Source of the DNA: Lachnospiraceae bacterium | GTDB taxonomy: Bacteria > Bacillota > Clostridia > Lachnospirales > Lachnospiraceae | Length of the DNA stretch: 64,000 nt | Direction: 5' to 3' | NCBI GenBank assembly: GCA_017625815.1 | Contig: JAGAKD010000131.1 | Coordinates: 1-64,000, forward strand | In this document: positions 8,993-17,582 of the stretch, one piece after another | Numbering within the stretch: position 1 is the stretch's first letter | How the letters are laid out: each line of letters starts with the position of its first letter | The notes under the pieces: generated by a model | The model's input: only the letters and a program-made list of their open reading frames with translations | What the model was told of the DNA's origin: nothing | Databases searched by the model: none | Made by a program: the position numbers and the translations under genes

Positions 8993-11900
8993 TTAAGATT
9001 TAGTAGGTATTGTAGCATTATAAAAAATATCCCTTCCTATTGCTACAGTATTTGCTGGTAAAGCAGGTATAGTAGAAAAAGTCCTGTAAGCGAAAGCTCG
9101 GTCTTTTATACTTATAGGTATGTTTTCTATATTTATGTCAGCTATATTAGCATTATTAGCACCAAATATAAGCTCACCATTAGCTGTAATTAGGCAGTTT
9201 TTAATAATAGTATAATGCAAACCAGTCTGTGCCCCGTCAGTTAATTTTAGTTCTCCAAAATTCTTGCAATATTTAAAACTTTCACTAGTAAGCTTTTCAA
9301 CTGCCATAAAATCAATACCTGTGGGCACTTCAAAAGTAAGTGATTTTAGCTGTGTAGCCTGATAAAATATAGTTGCAGGAAGTACAGTGCCATCATCTAT
9401 AATTGTAAGGTCTTCACAATCAGATAAATCAATTTTAGATAAATACCTAGCAGGTATTATTACTGTTCCAAAATGAGAATTATTAAAACAGCCACTGTTT
9501 AAAACTAAATTCTCCGTATTTGAAGTAATCTTCAGTGTTCCTTGGCTTTTTAAATCAGCAAAAGCAAAATCATCTAAAGTAATGTTCTTACCGTTTATTT
9601 CGATTGTTGTAATATTTGTAGCTCTAAAAGCACTTCTGCCTATATACTGGTTATCCGTTAATGTAATAGCTATGTCAGAATCTTCCGAACTAACTATACA
9701 GTTTTCAAAAGCATGTTCACCAATTATTCTAGCTTGTAAAAGATTCTTTAATAAACCTATACTAATACTAACAGGATTCTCCGCAGTAGCCGAAGCAAAA
9801 AAAGTACTATCAGGAATTTGCGTGAGCGAGATTAAATCATCGCCTGAGAGTGAAAGTGATCTAGTAGGGTCTTTATTCCAACAATTATCAGAAGTTCCAC
9901 CATTAAAGCTTTTTTTATTTACAATTTCATATTGAGCTTTATTATTATAACCATGATTTATATCATAAAAAAGAGGATTAGAATATTTATTACCAAAAAC
10001 GCTTTTACACCAAGTTATAAACTCACCCTGATAATTAACTTCTGTAATATTATGGCAATCTAAAAAAGCAGATTCTTGAATAACTAATACAACACTAGGT
10101 AAAGTAATAGACATTAAATTTTTACAACCACAAAATGCAAACTTTCCTATACTTTGTGTCGTTATATATAATATGGTGCCACCGTCTTGATCAGTCTCTT
10201 CTTTAGTATAACCTACTATGTATAAGATATCCGTATCCGTGTTATTCAATAAACTTAAATTCTCATCAAGGTTAATTGTTAAAGTAGTTAAATTTTCACA
10301 GTTATAAAAAGCATAATCATTTGGCAAAACTTCTAGTGCAATATTACTGAGCTCGGTTAAGTTATCTGTTGCGTCAACAGAAAAAAGCTTTTTTGCGTAA
10401 TATAAAGGATTCGCGTATTGATTCTCAAAATAACACTTTGCCCAAGCATCTAAAGTTATTTCATCAGTTAAAATAACTTGTTTTAAATTTTCACAATTAT
10501 AAAAAGCATTTTCAAAAAACTGTATGTTTGAAGTACTTATTCTTAAGCTTTCTAAATTGAGACTATCAGCAAAGGCACCCCCTCTAATCTCTTGGGCGGT
10601 TAAAATAAAATCTTTAGCCGGGCAACCTGTACAATATCTTACTATAGCACCACTCTTCTCAATTAAATAAGAGTATTCATATTCGTTTTTAATATCAATA
10701 TAGCTACCCAAAGAAACTTTTGTATAGTATGTATTATCAACTATATTAAAAATCATTAAATTTCCACAGCCATAAAAAGTATAATCTTCAATTTTAGTAA
10801 CTGTCTTAGGAATATTTATAATATTAGCTTTAAAGCAATTAGCAAAAGCATAAGATTTAATTTGTGTTACATAGCATTCGTTAATTTCTTCTGGAATATT
10901 TATATTTAAAAAGTATTCATAGATAGGTAGTCTCTCAGGTGCTGGGCCCTCACCTATTTGGATTAACTCCCAATTATAAGGCTCATTTTCTTTTGGTTCT
11001 TTATAAAGTAATTCTTTATTGTAACCTACAATAGCTATCTCATTATTATAAGACTGCTGCCAGCATAAGCCGGATTCTGTGCACCCAAAATATTTTACAG
11101 GACCAAAAACAAATTTAATAACACTCTGTAAATCCCAATTGTTATTTTTAGAGAGCGTGCTAAAATCTAACTCGCTACCCTCAAAGTGTAAACTAAGAGG
11201 AGTATCCTCTTGACCACAAGAGCTAAAAATAGCATAGCCAAGATATAAATCCGGATTATTACAAAAATAAATATCAGTTAAATTATAACAATCATCGAAA
11301 GCACAAGAACTAATATAATTAACAGAACGAGGTATTACTATCTCAGTAATACCTGAGCAACCCCAAAAAGCTTGATTAGAAATCGTCTCAAGGCTACTAG
11401 GCAAAAGTACCTCTGTTACTGCACTAAAACCGGCAAATATGTAGGGCTTTAGTCTATTAATATTAATATAAGAGATATCTAACTTAGTAAGCTCAGTAAA
11501 TTCTGCTTCATTCGCTGAATTCACTAAATAAAGATGATTGGCAATTGTCATAGGAGATGAGTAATAATGATAGATAGTTTTTATACTACCGTCCGCTTCA
11601 GTTTGAGTAGTACTGCTTATAAAATTAATTTCCAACCAGTCACTAAGTGTACCATGATATAATACTTTATTAAATTTTTGATTGCTACAACCAATAAAAG
11701 CATCTGCACCGAAAGTTACTAAAGAATTCGGGAGTTCTAGCTCTTCTAGATTTATACAATTTTTAAAAGCATTAGCCTCCAACTCGGTAATGCCTTCTTT
11801 TATAATGACTTTAGTAATGTCGCTAGCGTTGAATGTATCACCAAATAGACATGGTAAAATAGCCTGAGTATTATTAGGATTTTCGCGTTTTTCTACTGTT

Positions 11901-12016
11901 AATATACCTGAAAGTAACCTTTGTTTGGAGTCATCTTGTTCAGATTTTTCTTTTGTTAGTACAAGGGTTGCCTTAATTATATCATTACTAAATTCAATTT
12001 TTTCAGTAATCGTCAT
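8993..12016 (-). CDS. BspA-type leucine-rich-repeat protein (about 1007 aa), probable host-recognition protein
   Basis: LRR_5 repeats start near residue 65 with the AF-x-x-C-x-x-L signature. It also has the F-x-N-x-Y-x-NPLYYA spacer modules typical of BspA proteins (for example near residue 540). The start at 12016 has GGGAGGAAA seven bases upstream, whereas the longer reading has none. It is first in the operon, directly behind a late-type GCTAAATTATACG element, which fits a virion component. The first about 60 residues share their general layout with the downstream LRR protein and may be an attachment domain. Confidence 0.8.
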   Translation of the reverse strand: MTITEKIEFSNDIIKATLVLTKEKSEQDDSKQRLLSGILTVEKRENPNNTQAILPCLFGDTFNASDITKVIIKEGITELEANAFKNCINLEELELPNSLVTFGADAFIGCSNQKFNKVLYHGTLSDWLEINFISSTTQTEADGSIKTIYHYYSSPMTIANHLYLVNSANEAEFTELTKLDISYININRLKPYIFAGFSAVTEVLLPSSLETISNQAFWGCSGITEIVIPRSVNYISSCAFDDCYNLTDIYFCNNPDLYLGYAIFSSCGQEDTPLSLHFEGSELDFSTLSKNNNWDLQSVIKFVFGPVKYFGCTESGLCWQQSYNNEIAIVGYNKELLYKEPKENEPYNWELIQIGEGPAPERLPIYEYFLNINIPEEINECYVTQIKSYAFANCFKANIINIPKTVTKIEDYTFYGCGNLMIFNIVDNTYYTKVSLGSYIDIKNEYEYSYLIEKSGAIVRYCTGCPAKDFILTAQEIRGGAFADSLNLESLRISTSNIQFFENAFYNCENLKQVILTDEITLDAWAKCYFENQYANPLYYAKKLFSVDATDNLTELSNIALEVLPNDYAFYNCENLTTLTINLDENLSLLNNTDTDILYIVGYTKEETDQDGGTILYITTQSIGKFAFCGCKNLMSITLPSVVLVIQESAFLDCHNITEVNYQGEFITWCKSVFGNKYSNPLFYDINHGYNNKAQYEIVNKKSFNGGTSDNCWNKDPTRSLSLSGDDLISLTQIPDSTFFASATAENPVSISIGLLKNLLQARIIGEHAFENCIVSSEDSDIAITLTDNQYIGRSAFRATNITTIEINGKNITLDDFAFADLKSQGTLKITSNTENLVLNSGCFNNSHFGTVIIPARYLSKIDLSDCEDLTIIDDGTVLPATIFYQATQLKSLTFEVPTGIDFMAVEKLTSESFKYCKNFGELKLTDGAQTGLHYTIIKNCLITANGELIFGANNANIADINIENIPISIKDRAFAYRTFSTIPALPANTVAIGRDIFYNATIPTKS

Positions 12017-12042
12017 AAAATTTCCTCCCAAATTGACTTAAT

Positions 12043-12055
12043 CGTATAATTTAGC
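12043..12055 (-). promoter_or_regulatory. Late-type promoter motif GCTAAATTATACG
   Basis: This copy lies 27 bases upstream of the start of the first LRR gene. It shares the GCTAAATTA core with six other sites in the window. Confidence 0.6.
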
Positions 12056-12097
12056 AAAATAAAATAGCTTCAAAGATATAAATTTATTAAAAATAAA

Positions 12098-12128
12098 AGA
12101 AATGCAAGCTTTTTATACCTGCATTTCT
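12098..12128 (-). terminator. Rho-independent terminator
   Basis: AGAAATGCA pairs with TGCATTTCT around a 13-base loop just after the stop codon at 12134, followed by a T-rich run on the minus strand. Confidence 0.75.
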
Positions 12129-12133
12129 CATTA

Positions 12134-13633
12134 TTATATTAAATCAGAATCGTCAATATCTAAATAGCCTGACTTAGCATTACAGAAGTAAACTCTGATG
12201 CCATCTTCAGTATAACACCAATAATCAATATTTACATCATCATACTTTCCACAAAGTATTTGATAAATATCTTTCATATCCTCTATTATACCTTCTGGCT
12301 CAATAAATTCTTCAATGTCTTGCTGACTTAACTTACATTTATAATCACCAGCTTTTAAAAGAATATCTCTTTCATCTTCTAAATCGAAACTTTCTTCAAC
12401 AGCTTTAGTAATAAGCTCATAAATATCAACTTCAGGTACTACAGCAAGTCCACCCCAAGTTCCGTGGATTTGACCAAGGCTGTCAATATAATCAACCTCA
12501 CCTTCTTTGCCATCATAATGAGGCTCACCGTCCATTTTAATAATTCTTATTCTATCACCGGGCTTTACTTCTGGATTAGAGGCTTTTCTAGCAGCCATCG
12601 CTTCTTTTTCTCTCTGTTCATCTCTCATAGCAGAAATCTCATCGTCATCAAAACCACCAAAAGAAGCAGCTTCAAAATCTTCATCTACTTTATTCATCTC
12701 GCGTCTCTTTTGAGCAAGCCAGAAAGCAGACTCTCCACACTTTGAACAGTAAGAATCGCCATCTTCATTATAAGTCAATTTAGTATCACAAATTGGGCAA
12801 TAAGTCATATCACCACCATAGATGTTAGATTCTTCCCAGTCGTCATAATAATCATCGTCATAATTCTCATTAACAGACTCAGTACTAACCTCTTTAACAT
12901 TCTGTGGTTCAATATGAATATAATTAGATCTAAATGTTTTCTTTAGCCTATTTATTAAACCTTTAATAGCTTCTACTTTGGTATCTGCATGAATCCACTC
13001 TTTGCCATTTTGAACCATAAGACCAGCATTAGAATAAATTGGACCTTCATAAACAAACTTAGTTTTTGTGGTGTCTTCAAAAAGAATATCTTGAGCGTAA
13101 TCAGAAAGTTTTATATCTTTTCCATACTCCTTGAAATCGCCTTCAGTAGGAATCTCACCTGGCGCATCAGTTTCACCTTCAGTTGGTTTTTCTTCAGGAG
13201 CTTCTTCAGGTGCCTCTATTGGCTCTATATCTATCCTATCATCTTCTGGGATCTCAATAGCCATAGAATCAACATCAACTTCAGCTTTTCCTAAATCTTC
13301 TGGCTCCTCTGAAGTATTATTTTCTAATTGATGTTCAGCTTCTTCTTCGCCTTTTTCTATATTACTCTTCATTTGTTCAGAAGAATTATCCCTAAGAACT
13401 TGAAGCTGTCCAATATGTTTTTCTTCCTCTGCAATGATATCTTGAAGAACTGGTTCAAAATCTGGAAACATATCAAGTAAGTCTCTATAAAATACAATAG
13501 TTTCTTCCTCAGAAGTTATTGCGGAACCGATTGGACCTACAACATCACGTGAGTTATCAACTGCTTCTGCAGCCTCAAATTCAGGTGTATGCCCTGGAAT
13601 CATTTTCTCTAAATCTTTTTTAACAATTGGCAT
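12134..13633 (-). CDS. Acidic multidomain protein: ferritin-like helices, zinc ribbon, DUF4314-like domain (499 aa)
   Basis: Residues 38-80 form a helical pair with EEE and EEEKHIGQL motifs like rubrerythrin/ferritin-like proteins. Residues 90-170 are a low-complexity acidic, Pro/Glu-rich linker. C279/C282 and C296/C299 make a zinc ribbon. Residues 357-405 (PGDRIRIIKMDG to GQIHGTWGG) match the small beta-barrel DUF4314 found in phage proteins. Only one helix pair of a ferritin bundle is visible, so oligomerisation would be needed to build an iron site. It lies 2 bases after the 85-aa gene, downstream of a late-type motif; a virion-associated role is likely but unproven. Confidence 0.7.
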   Translation of the reverse strand: MPIVKKDLEKMIPGHTPEFEAAEAVDNSRDVVGPIGSAITSEEETIVFYRDLLDMFPDFEPVLQDIIAEEEKHIGQLQVLRDNSSEQMKSNIEKGEEEAEHQLENNTSEEPEDLGKAEVDVDSMAIEIPEDDRIDIEPIEAPEEAPEEKPTEGETDAPGEIPTEGDFKEYGKDIKLSDYAQDILFEDTTKTKFVYEGPIYSNAGLMVQNGKEWIHADTKVEAIKGLINRLKKTFRSNYIHIEPQNVKEVSTESVNENYDDDYYDDWEESNIYGGDMTYCPICDTKLTYNEDGDSYCSKCGESAFWLAQKRREMNKVDEDFEAASFGGFDDDEISAMRDEQREKEAMAARKASNPEVKPGDRIRIIKMDGEPHYDGKEGEVDYIDSLGQIHGTWGGLAVVPEVDIYELITKAVEESFDLEDERDILLKAGDYKCKLSQQDIEEFIEPEGIIEDMKDIYQILCGKYDDVNIDYWCYTEDGIRVYFCNAKSGYLDIDDSDLI

Positions 13634-13635
13634 AA

Positions 13636-13893
13636 TTACTCTCCTTTATTTATTCTCTGAACAAAATAAATAGTAAGCTTATTTAAAAGACTTCTAATTG
13701 ATGACTCGGTAAGCTCTGCAGCTCTAAAACCATGCTTATTTAAGTAGTCTTCTACAGCGTTTACAAGCTCTTGTTCGTCGGTAAATGGACCAAGCTTGTA
13801 ATTTTTAATAATTTGTTCAAAAGGAATATTTCTAGTTAATTTAATTTCTACTGGAACAGAAGAAAAATCTTCATATTCAAAATCTCTTGGCAT
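13636..13893 (-). CDS. Hypothetical protein (85 aa)
   Basis: A short mixed alpha/beta protein with no recognised motif: an acidic start, a beta-like PVEIKLTRNIPF segment, then helices to a basic end. It is the first gene after a late-type GCTAAATTATATG motif and sits 2 bases before the ferritin-like acidic protein, so it is probably expressed late with it. Confidence 0.65.
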   Translation of the reverse strand: MPRDFEYEDFSSVPVEIKLTRNIPFEQIIKNYKLGPFTDEQELVNAVEDYLNKHGFRAAELTESSIRSLLNKLTIYFVQRINKGE

Positions 13894-13931
13894 AAAAATT
13901 ACTCCTTATTTAGTATAGTAAAAATTCATTA

Positions 13932-13944
13932 CATATAATTTAGC
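13932..13944 (-). promoter_or_regulatory. Late-type promoter motif GCTAAATTATATG
   Basis: Lies 39 bases upstream of the start at 13893, in an 88-base AT-rich gap. It has the same core as the motif before the LRR operon. Confidence 0.6.
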
Positions 13945-13981
13945 AATTAAATGTAATAAATCTTATTTGTTTATTTAAAAT

Positions 13982-14383
13982 TTAAACTTCTTCATAGAAT
14001 GGATCGCTAGACTCGTCAAAATAGTCATCTGGCTCACAGCAATTATAATAGCAGTAATCTACCAGTCTAAAATTATTTATATCTACTTCAGTATCTGGAA
14101 ATACTGTCTTAAAAATAGCTACATACTTACCAGTTTCTCTGTCAGTAAGTTTACGAACCTTTCCGAAGTCACCACACTCCTCGCCATAAGAATATTTGAG
14201 AACATAGTCTACATAAATTCTTTCGGTCGTTCCAGTCACTTCAAAATAATTTGACTTCTGAGAATAGTCTCTAGCAGGAATAAGCGCTTCAAGCTCTCCA
14301 TAAAGGTCTTTTGGGTCCATACCTGCAATATTTTGTTCAGTAGGTAAGTATCTTACTGCTTTTGTTCTTACATAATCACTCAT
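13982..14383 (-). CDS. Hypothetical protein (133 aa)
   Basis: Start chosen at 14383, where GCGAGGAAA precedes the ATG; a 16-residue longer reading overlaps the upstream gene and lacks a site. It is rich in Tyr and Asp, with a cluster of Cys/Tyr near the C-terminus (DYCYYNCCEPDDYF). No domain recognised. It ends a run of eight tightly packed genes that starts near 16578. Confidence 0.65.
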   Translation of the reverse strand: MSDYVRTKAVRYLPTEQNIAGMDPKDLYGELEALIPARDYSQKSNYFEVTGTTERIYVDYVLKYSYGEECGDFGKVRKLTDRETGKYVAIFKTVFPDTEVDINNFRLVDYCYYNCCEPDDYFDESSDPFYEEV

Positions 14384-14399
14384 TTTATTTTTCCTCGCT

Positions 14400-14813
14400 T
14401 TACATTGATAGTTTGGCTTCAGGAGCCTCATCTTTAATTTCTAATGAATTCTTATAAATGCCAAAAAATTTATTTCCGTCAACGTGAGTATCACAGAAAA
14501 TCATTGTGTATTCTTCGCCTCTGTAAACCCACTTTGGATAAAATCTCTGGGTATAAATATCATTACAGTAATAATGACCAGCTTCTTTATCTAGCAAGTC
14601 AGGAATAGTTTCAGCATAATGAACCTCTCCATCGTCTTCCTCACCAATAATTTGCCAGTAATAATCTGTATAATCCTCAAAAGCATAAATTACCCAGTCT
14701 TCTTTAAAACCAAAATAATCATACAAAAGTTCACGCAGCTTAAAAAACGCCTGTATCAAATCAACATTCTTTGGATCCTGACCCTCAGTAATTTTATCTG
14801 TAAGTTTACTCAA
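14400..14813 (-). CDS. Hypothetical protein (137 aa)
   Basis: Rich in aromatic residues (YFGF, DYTDYYW, YRGEEYTMIF), with alternating strands that suggest a small beta-rich fold. No cysteine cluster beyond isolated residues. It overlaps the upstream 61-aa gene by 8 bases, which points to translational coupling. Function unknown. Confidence 0.65.
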   Translation of the reverse strand: MSKLTDKITEGQDPKNVDLIQAFFKLRELLYDYFGFKEDWVIYAFEDYTDYYWQIIGEEDDGEVHYAETIPDLLDKEAGHYYCNDIYTQRFYPKWVYRGEEYTMIFCDTHVDGNKFFGIYKNSLEIKDEAPEAKLSM

Positions 14814-14991
14814 TTGCCAATACCTCCGTTAATACACATTGATTTGCGCCGGAACAAAGCATCCAATGAACTTCTTCCATCGAATAACCCTTGTCTCGAT
14901 ATTCTTTATAGATTTTTTGAAGTCTTCTAAACACCTCAATACAATCTTCATTTCCTTGAACGGTAAGACGTTTTGTTACATCTCTAAGCAT
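14806..14991 (-). CDS. Hypothetical protein (61 aa)
   Basis: A single helical protein with a basic N-terminus and two cysteines near the end. It is preceded by TAGGAGGTAATATTTT, a clear ribosome binding site. It overlaps the next gene by 8 bases. Confidence 0.6.
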   Translation of the reverse strand: MLRDVTKRLTVQGNEDCIEVFRRLQKIYKEYRDKGYSMEEVHWMLCSGANQCVLTEVLAIE

Positions 14992-15004
14992 AAAATATTA
15001 CCTC

Positions 15005-15259
15005 CTAAAAAATTGACTGTTCATCAACATATGATAATTCTAATTCTTTTATTCGTTTTCCATAAATTTGTTCTACTTCGTCGGGAGTCAAGTCTTCTGC
15101 TTTTGTCATTCCTTCAACAAGTGGGCTATAGGCCATTTGATAAAAATATCCACAATGGTTACAGTAGTAATAATCTTCAACTAATCCCACACCATCTTCA
15201 GTGTAGTAAGTTCGAATATTTTCTTGACCACATACTAAGCACTTTTCAATTTGTTTCAT
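15005..15259 (-). CDS. Zinc-ribbon hypothetical protein (84 aa)
   Basis: CLVC near residue 8 and CNHC near residue 33 form a standard four-cysteine zinc ribbon; the C-terminal half is helical and acidic. It overlaps the upstream gene by 4 bases (ATGA). Small zinc-ribbon proteins like this recur across the window; a nucleic-acid or protein-binding role is possible, but none can be named. Confidence 0.65.
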   Translation of the reverse strand: MKQIEKCLVCGQENIRTYYTEDGVGLVEDYYYCNHCGYFYQMAYSPLVEGMTKAEDLTPDEVEQIYGKRIKELELSYVDEQSIF

Positions 15260-15561
15260 TCCGCTTCTCCAAAATCAATAGAAAGCTGCTCAAAATGCCT
15301 TTCTGCAAAAGTTTTCCAAACATAATCTTTATTTAAATAAACCCTTCCAGGTAGACAAGTCAAAACAATCTTTCTGACCTCATTCCAGACGTCATTTGAA
15401 GCTCGTACGGCCTCCAAAATCTCTTCTTCTGTCTTATTATTACTATCTGAGCAGGCAACACGATAAAGCTCGTTAAACAGCCTTAATGGGCCTCGTAGAG
15501 TATCATCCGGATATTCTAAATCAAAATATTCTTTATAATATTCATGTGCAGTTTTAAGCAT
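15256..15561 (-). CDS. Hypothetical helical protein (101 aa)
   Basis: Mostly helical, with no conserved motif that I recognise. Start and stop are both overlapped by neighbours (4 bases and 1 base), so it is part of a translationally coupled cluster. Confidence 0.65.
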   Translation of the reverse strand: MLKTAHEYYKEYFDLEYPDDTLRGPLRLFNELYRVACSDSNNKTEEEILEAVRASNDVWNEVRKIVLTCLPGRVYLNKDYVWKTFAERHFEQLSIDFGEAE

Positions 15562-16040
15562 TATTTATTACCTCGTCTGGTTAAACTTAAAGTAAAGTAA
15601 TCTACGTCTACAATTTTAATCTTCTGTGGGTAATGCTCTAAGCTAGCCATATATTCTGTAAACTCTTGGAGTCGCTGAAACATAAACTCCTTGAATTTTG
15701 TAGGAATATCTTGTCTGAGTGCAATAATTATACTATCACAATCATACTTTTCATTTTCTGGGTGACTAAGAATTTCAGCACAGTGATACTCACTATATCT
15801 TCTACCAAAGTAGTCAACATTGAAAAAATAAGCAAACGGAGATTCATCTCCATCACCGTAATCACTGAGATCAAGTTCAGAATTATTTAGAGCTGCCCAA
15901 AAATTCTGACGTTCAAGCCAGTAATCTTCAAACTCGTCTTCTTCAAAACCGAAAACAAAAGCCATCAGCTCTCTTTCAAAGTTACCGGTGTAAGAATTTG
16001 TTTTAATTACTAAAAACAAATCATTTGGCTGCATACTCAT
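15561..16040 (-). CDS. Conserved phage-type hypothetical protein (159 aa)
   Basis: The N-terminus NDLFLVIKTNSYTGNFERE is a pattern I recall from small proteins of Firmicutes phages, where I/V-IKTNSYTGNFER is nearly invariant. The rest is acidic with a long C-terminal helix. No biochemical role is known to me. Its stop and start overlap the flanking genes by 1 and 4 bases. Confidence 0.65.
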   Translation of the reverse strand: MSMQPNDLFLVIKTNSYTGNFERELMAFVFGFEEDEFEDYWLERQNFWAALNNSELDLSDYGDGDESPFAYFFNVDYFGRRYSEYHCAEILSHPENEKYDCDSIIIALRQDIPTKFKEFMFQRLQEFTEYMASLEHYPQKIKIVDVDYFTLSLTRRGNK

Positions 16041-16363
16041 ACTAAGATAATCCTTCTTTCTTCAGTTTTTCTTATGTAAGTGTCATATACACCATGCTCG
16101 ATGTGATAATTATGAAGGGAAATAGTCCACTGATTGTGCTTTTTACAAATAGCATAAAGTCTATCATAAAGCTGCGCAGCCAACTCTTGATGCTGCTTTC
16201 TTGTTAAATGACAAGCTTTCGGAGTTTCCCAGTGGATATAACAGCTAACATTCTCTCTTATTTCACCAGAAGCATAAGTCTCATAACCATTATCTAGCCC
16301 GCCTTGCTCCTTAAAGAATGCTTTAAGCTCGTCAATAAATTCTTTTAAAAATTCTTTAGTCAT
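16037..16363 (-). CDS. Hypothetical protein (108 aa)
   Basis: A helical N-terminus is followed by alternating strands rich in His and Tyr (HNYHIEHGVYDTYI). No domain recognised. It overlaps the next gene by 4 bases and the upstream gene by 1 base. Confidence 0.6.
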   Translation of the reverse strand: MTKEFLKEFIDELKAFFKEQGGLDNGYETYASGEIRENVSCYIHWETPKACHLTRKQHQELAAQLYDRLYAICKKHNQWTISLHNYHIEHGVYDTYIRKTEERRIILV

Positions 16364-16578
16364 TATTTCTTCCTCATATAACCAAGTGATTGGTCTTCTC
16401 TGTATTCACACCACTGTTCGTATTCTTCTTGCGTAAAATCATAATAAGAATTCTTATCTGGTGTTTGATTTATTACTGCATTGTAAAGCATTGGATACTT
16501 CTCTCGTACTTTTGGATTATTTTCGATATCGTAGTTGTCAACCAAAAGCTGCACTGATTTAAATACCTTAGCAGACAT
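16363..16578 (-). CDS. Hypothetical protein (71 aa)
   Basis: First gene of the cluster that runs down to 13982, immediately after the hairpin/promoter at 16603-16641, with an AAGGAG ribosome binding site. Polar and Tyr-rich; function unknown. Confidence 0.6.
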   Translation of the reverse strand: MSAKVFKSVQLLVDNYDIENNPKVREKYPMLYNAVINQTPDKNSYYDFTQEEYEQWCEYREDQSLGYMRKK

Positions 16579-16602
16579 ATTATTAACTCCTTACATATAA
16601 AA

Positions 16603-16641
16603 ATTGCTACTGTTATATAATACAATATAAACAGTAGCAAT
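16603..16641 (-). terminator. Terminator hairpin with promoter-like sequence in its loop
   Basis: ATTGCTACTGTT (16603-16614) is perfectly repeated inverted at 16630-16641. On the minus strand the stem ends in a TTTTTA tract, as in a rho-independent terminator. The 15-base loop contains the TATTGTATTATAT element that serves as promoter elsewhere, so one site may end the 16654 unit and start the 16578 unit. Confidence 0.6.
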
Positions 16642-16653
16642 TTAGCCATTTTA

Positions 16654-17229
16654 TTACTTTTTTACAAAATTTCTTCTATAAGCCCTATAACGTTCCTCTA
16701 GTTCATTAAATTTAAGCTTGTTTTCTTCGTTTAACTCATTATAAAACTCAGTGGCCTCAGCTGTTGAAATTAAACCATCAACTACATCTCTAATAAAATT
16801 ATGAAGAAGCTTATCTTCACGCCAAGTATCACGTAACTTTTCAGTTTCAAGTATTTTGACTCTTGCGTCAGTAAAAGTCTTATCTATTGCTCTCGACTCA
16901 TTAGCGTCTTCTTCTGATTTTGCAATATCACAAAGCTTAATACTAAATGCAATAGCTGTACCAATAACAATTATCCAAGGAAGTACCCAAAGCATTGCCT
17001 GCCAGTCATTAAGTGGGGTACCTGAACCGAAACCGGTTATACCGAGATAAAAACAGATAAATACAGAAGCAGCTGTAAATAGCAAACAGAGAATACCAAT
17101 TAAAATTCTTAAATAAGCAGTTGAGTCATAAGTATATTCAACTTCTTTATCTACATACTTACTATAGTTGTATTCAGGCTTCCAAATAAGTTCTTCAACT
17201 TCCATCTTTTTTGTTTTATATGTTTTCAT
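16654..17229 (-). CDS. Membrane protein with two helices and cytoplasmic coiled tail (191 aa)
   Basis: Two strong membrane segments (residues about 38-66 and 82-105) are followed by a long charged helical tail (residues 110-190). Its start overlaps the lipoprotein gene by 4 bases, and with the neighbouring one-helix protein it belongs to a membrane-associated group at 16.6-18.6 kb. A superinfection-exclusion or envelope role is conceivable but not shown. Confidence 0.7.
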   Translation of the reverse strand: MKTYKTKKMEVEELIWKPEYNYSKYVDKEVEYTYDSTAYLRILIGILCLLFTAASVFICFYLGITGFGSGTPLNDWQAMLWVLPWIIVIGTAIAFSIKLCDIAKSEEDANESRAIDKTFTDARVKILETEKLRDTWREDKLLHNFIRDVVDGLISTAEATEFYNELNEENKLKFNELEERYRAYRRNFVKK

Positions 17230-17579
17230 TGAGATATATCTCCTGTGAGTTTATTATAAGTATTTCGTGTTAAGTATAAAGTATAATGATTTTCACTTGT
17301 TATTTCAATTTTATCTGAAGTTCCTAATGCAAGTGCATGATTGTATTTGTTTGGATTAATCTTAATTGATTGAACACTACCCTGATTATCAAGGTAAATT
17401 ACATTGTAATGTACTGATTGATTTGTAACACCGCCCCAACCATTTGTTTCAATATATACAAATGCAGTGACAGATAATACCTCATAACTATCTGAGCTGG
17501 GAACTTCAGTATCATTACAACTACAAAGAATAATTAGAAGCAAGCTAGTAATAAGAACGCTTAAAATAATTTTTCTCAT
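17226..17579 (-). CDS. Putative lipoprotein (117 aa)
   Basis: A basic start, a hydrophobic stretch of about 15 residues and an LCSC motif near residue 20 form a lipobox-like signal; cleavage before C20 would leave an exported protein of about 97 residues. The mature part is beta-rich. Phage lipoproteins often block superinfecting phage at the cell surface; that is general knowledge, not shown here. No homologue was recognised. Confidence 0.65.
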   Translation of the reverse strand: MRKIILSVLITSLLLIILCSCNDTEVPSSDSYEVLSVTAFVYIETNGWGGVTNQSVHYNVIYLDNQGSVQSIKINPNKYNHALALGTSDKIEITSENHYTLYLTRNTYNKLTGDISQ

Positions 17580-17582
17580 AAT

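Noticed and set aside
9582..9935. Plus-strand ORF of 117 aa within the LRR gene
   Set aside because: It lies opposite strong LRR repeat coding sequence, has no ribosome binding site and no recognisable content; a shadow frame.
3751..12016. CRISPR-like or tandem DNA repeats in the LRR genes
   Set aside because: The repetition is at protein level with irregular unit length; no equal-length DNA repeats with unique spacers.
14839..15336. Plus-strand ORF of 165 aa
   Set aside because: It crosses three coupled minus-strand genes with good ribosome binding sites and has the hydrophobic composition of an AT-rich shadow frame.
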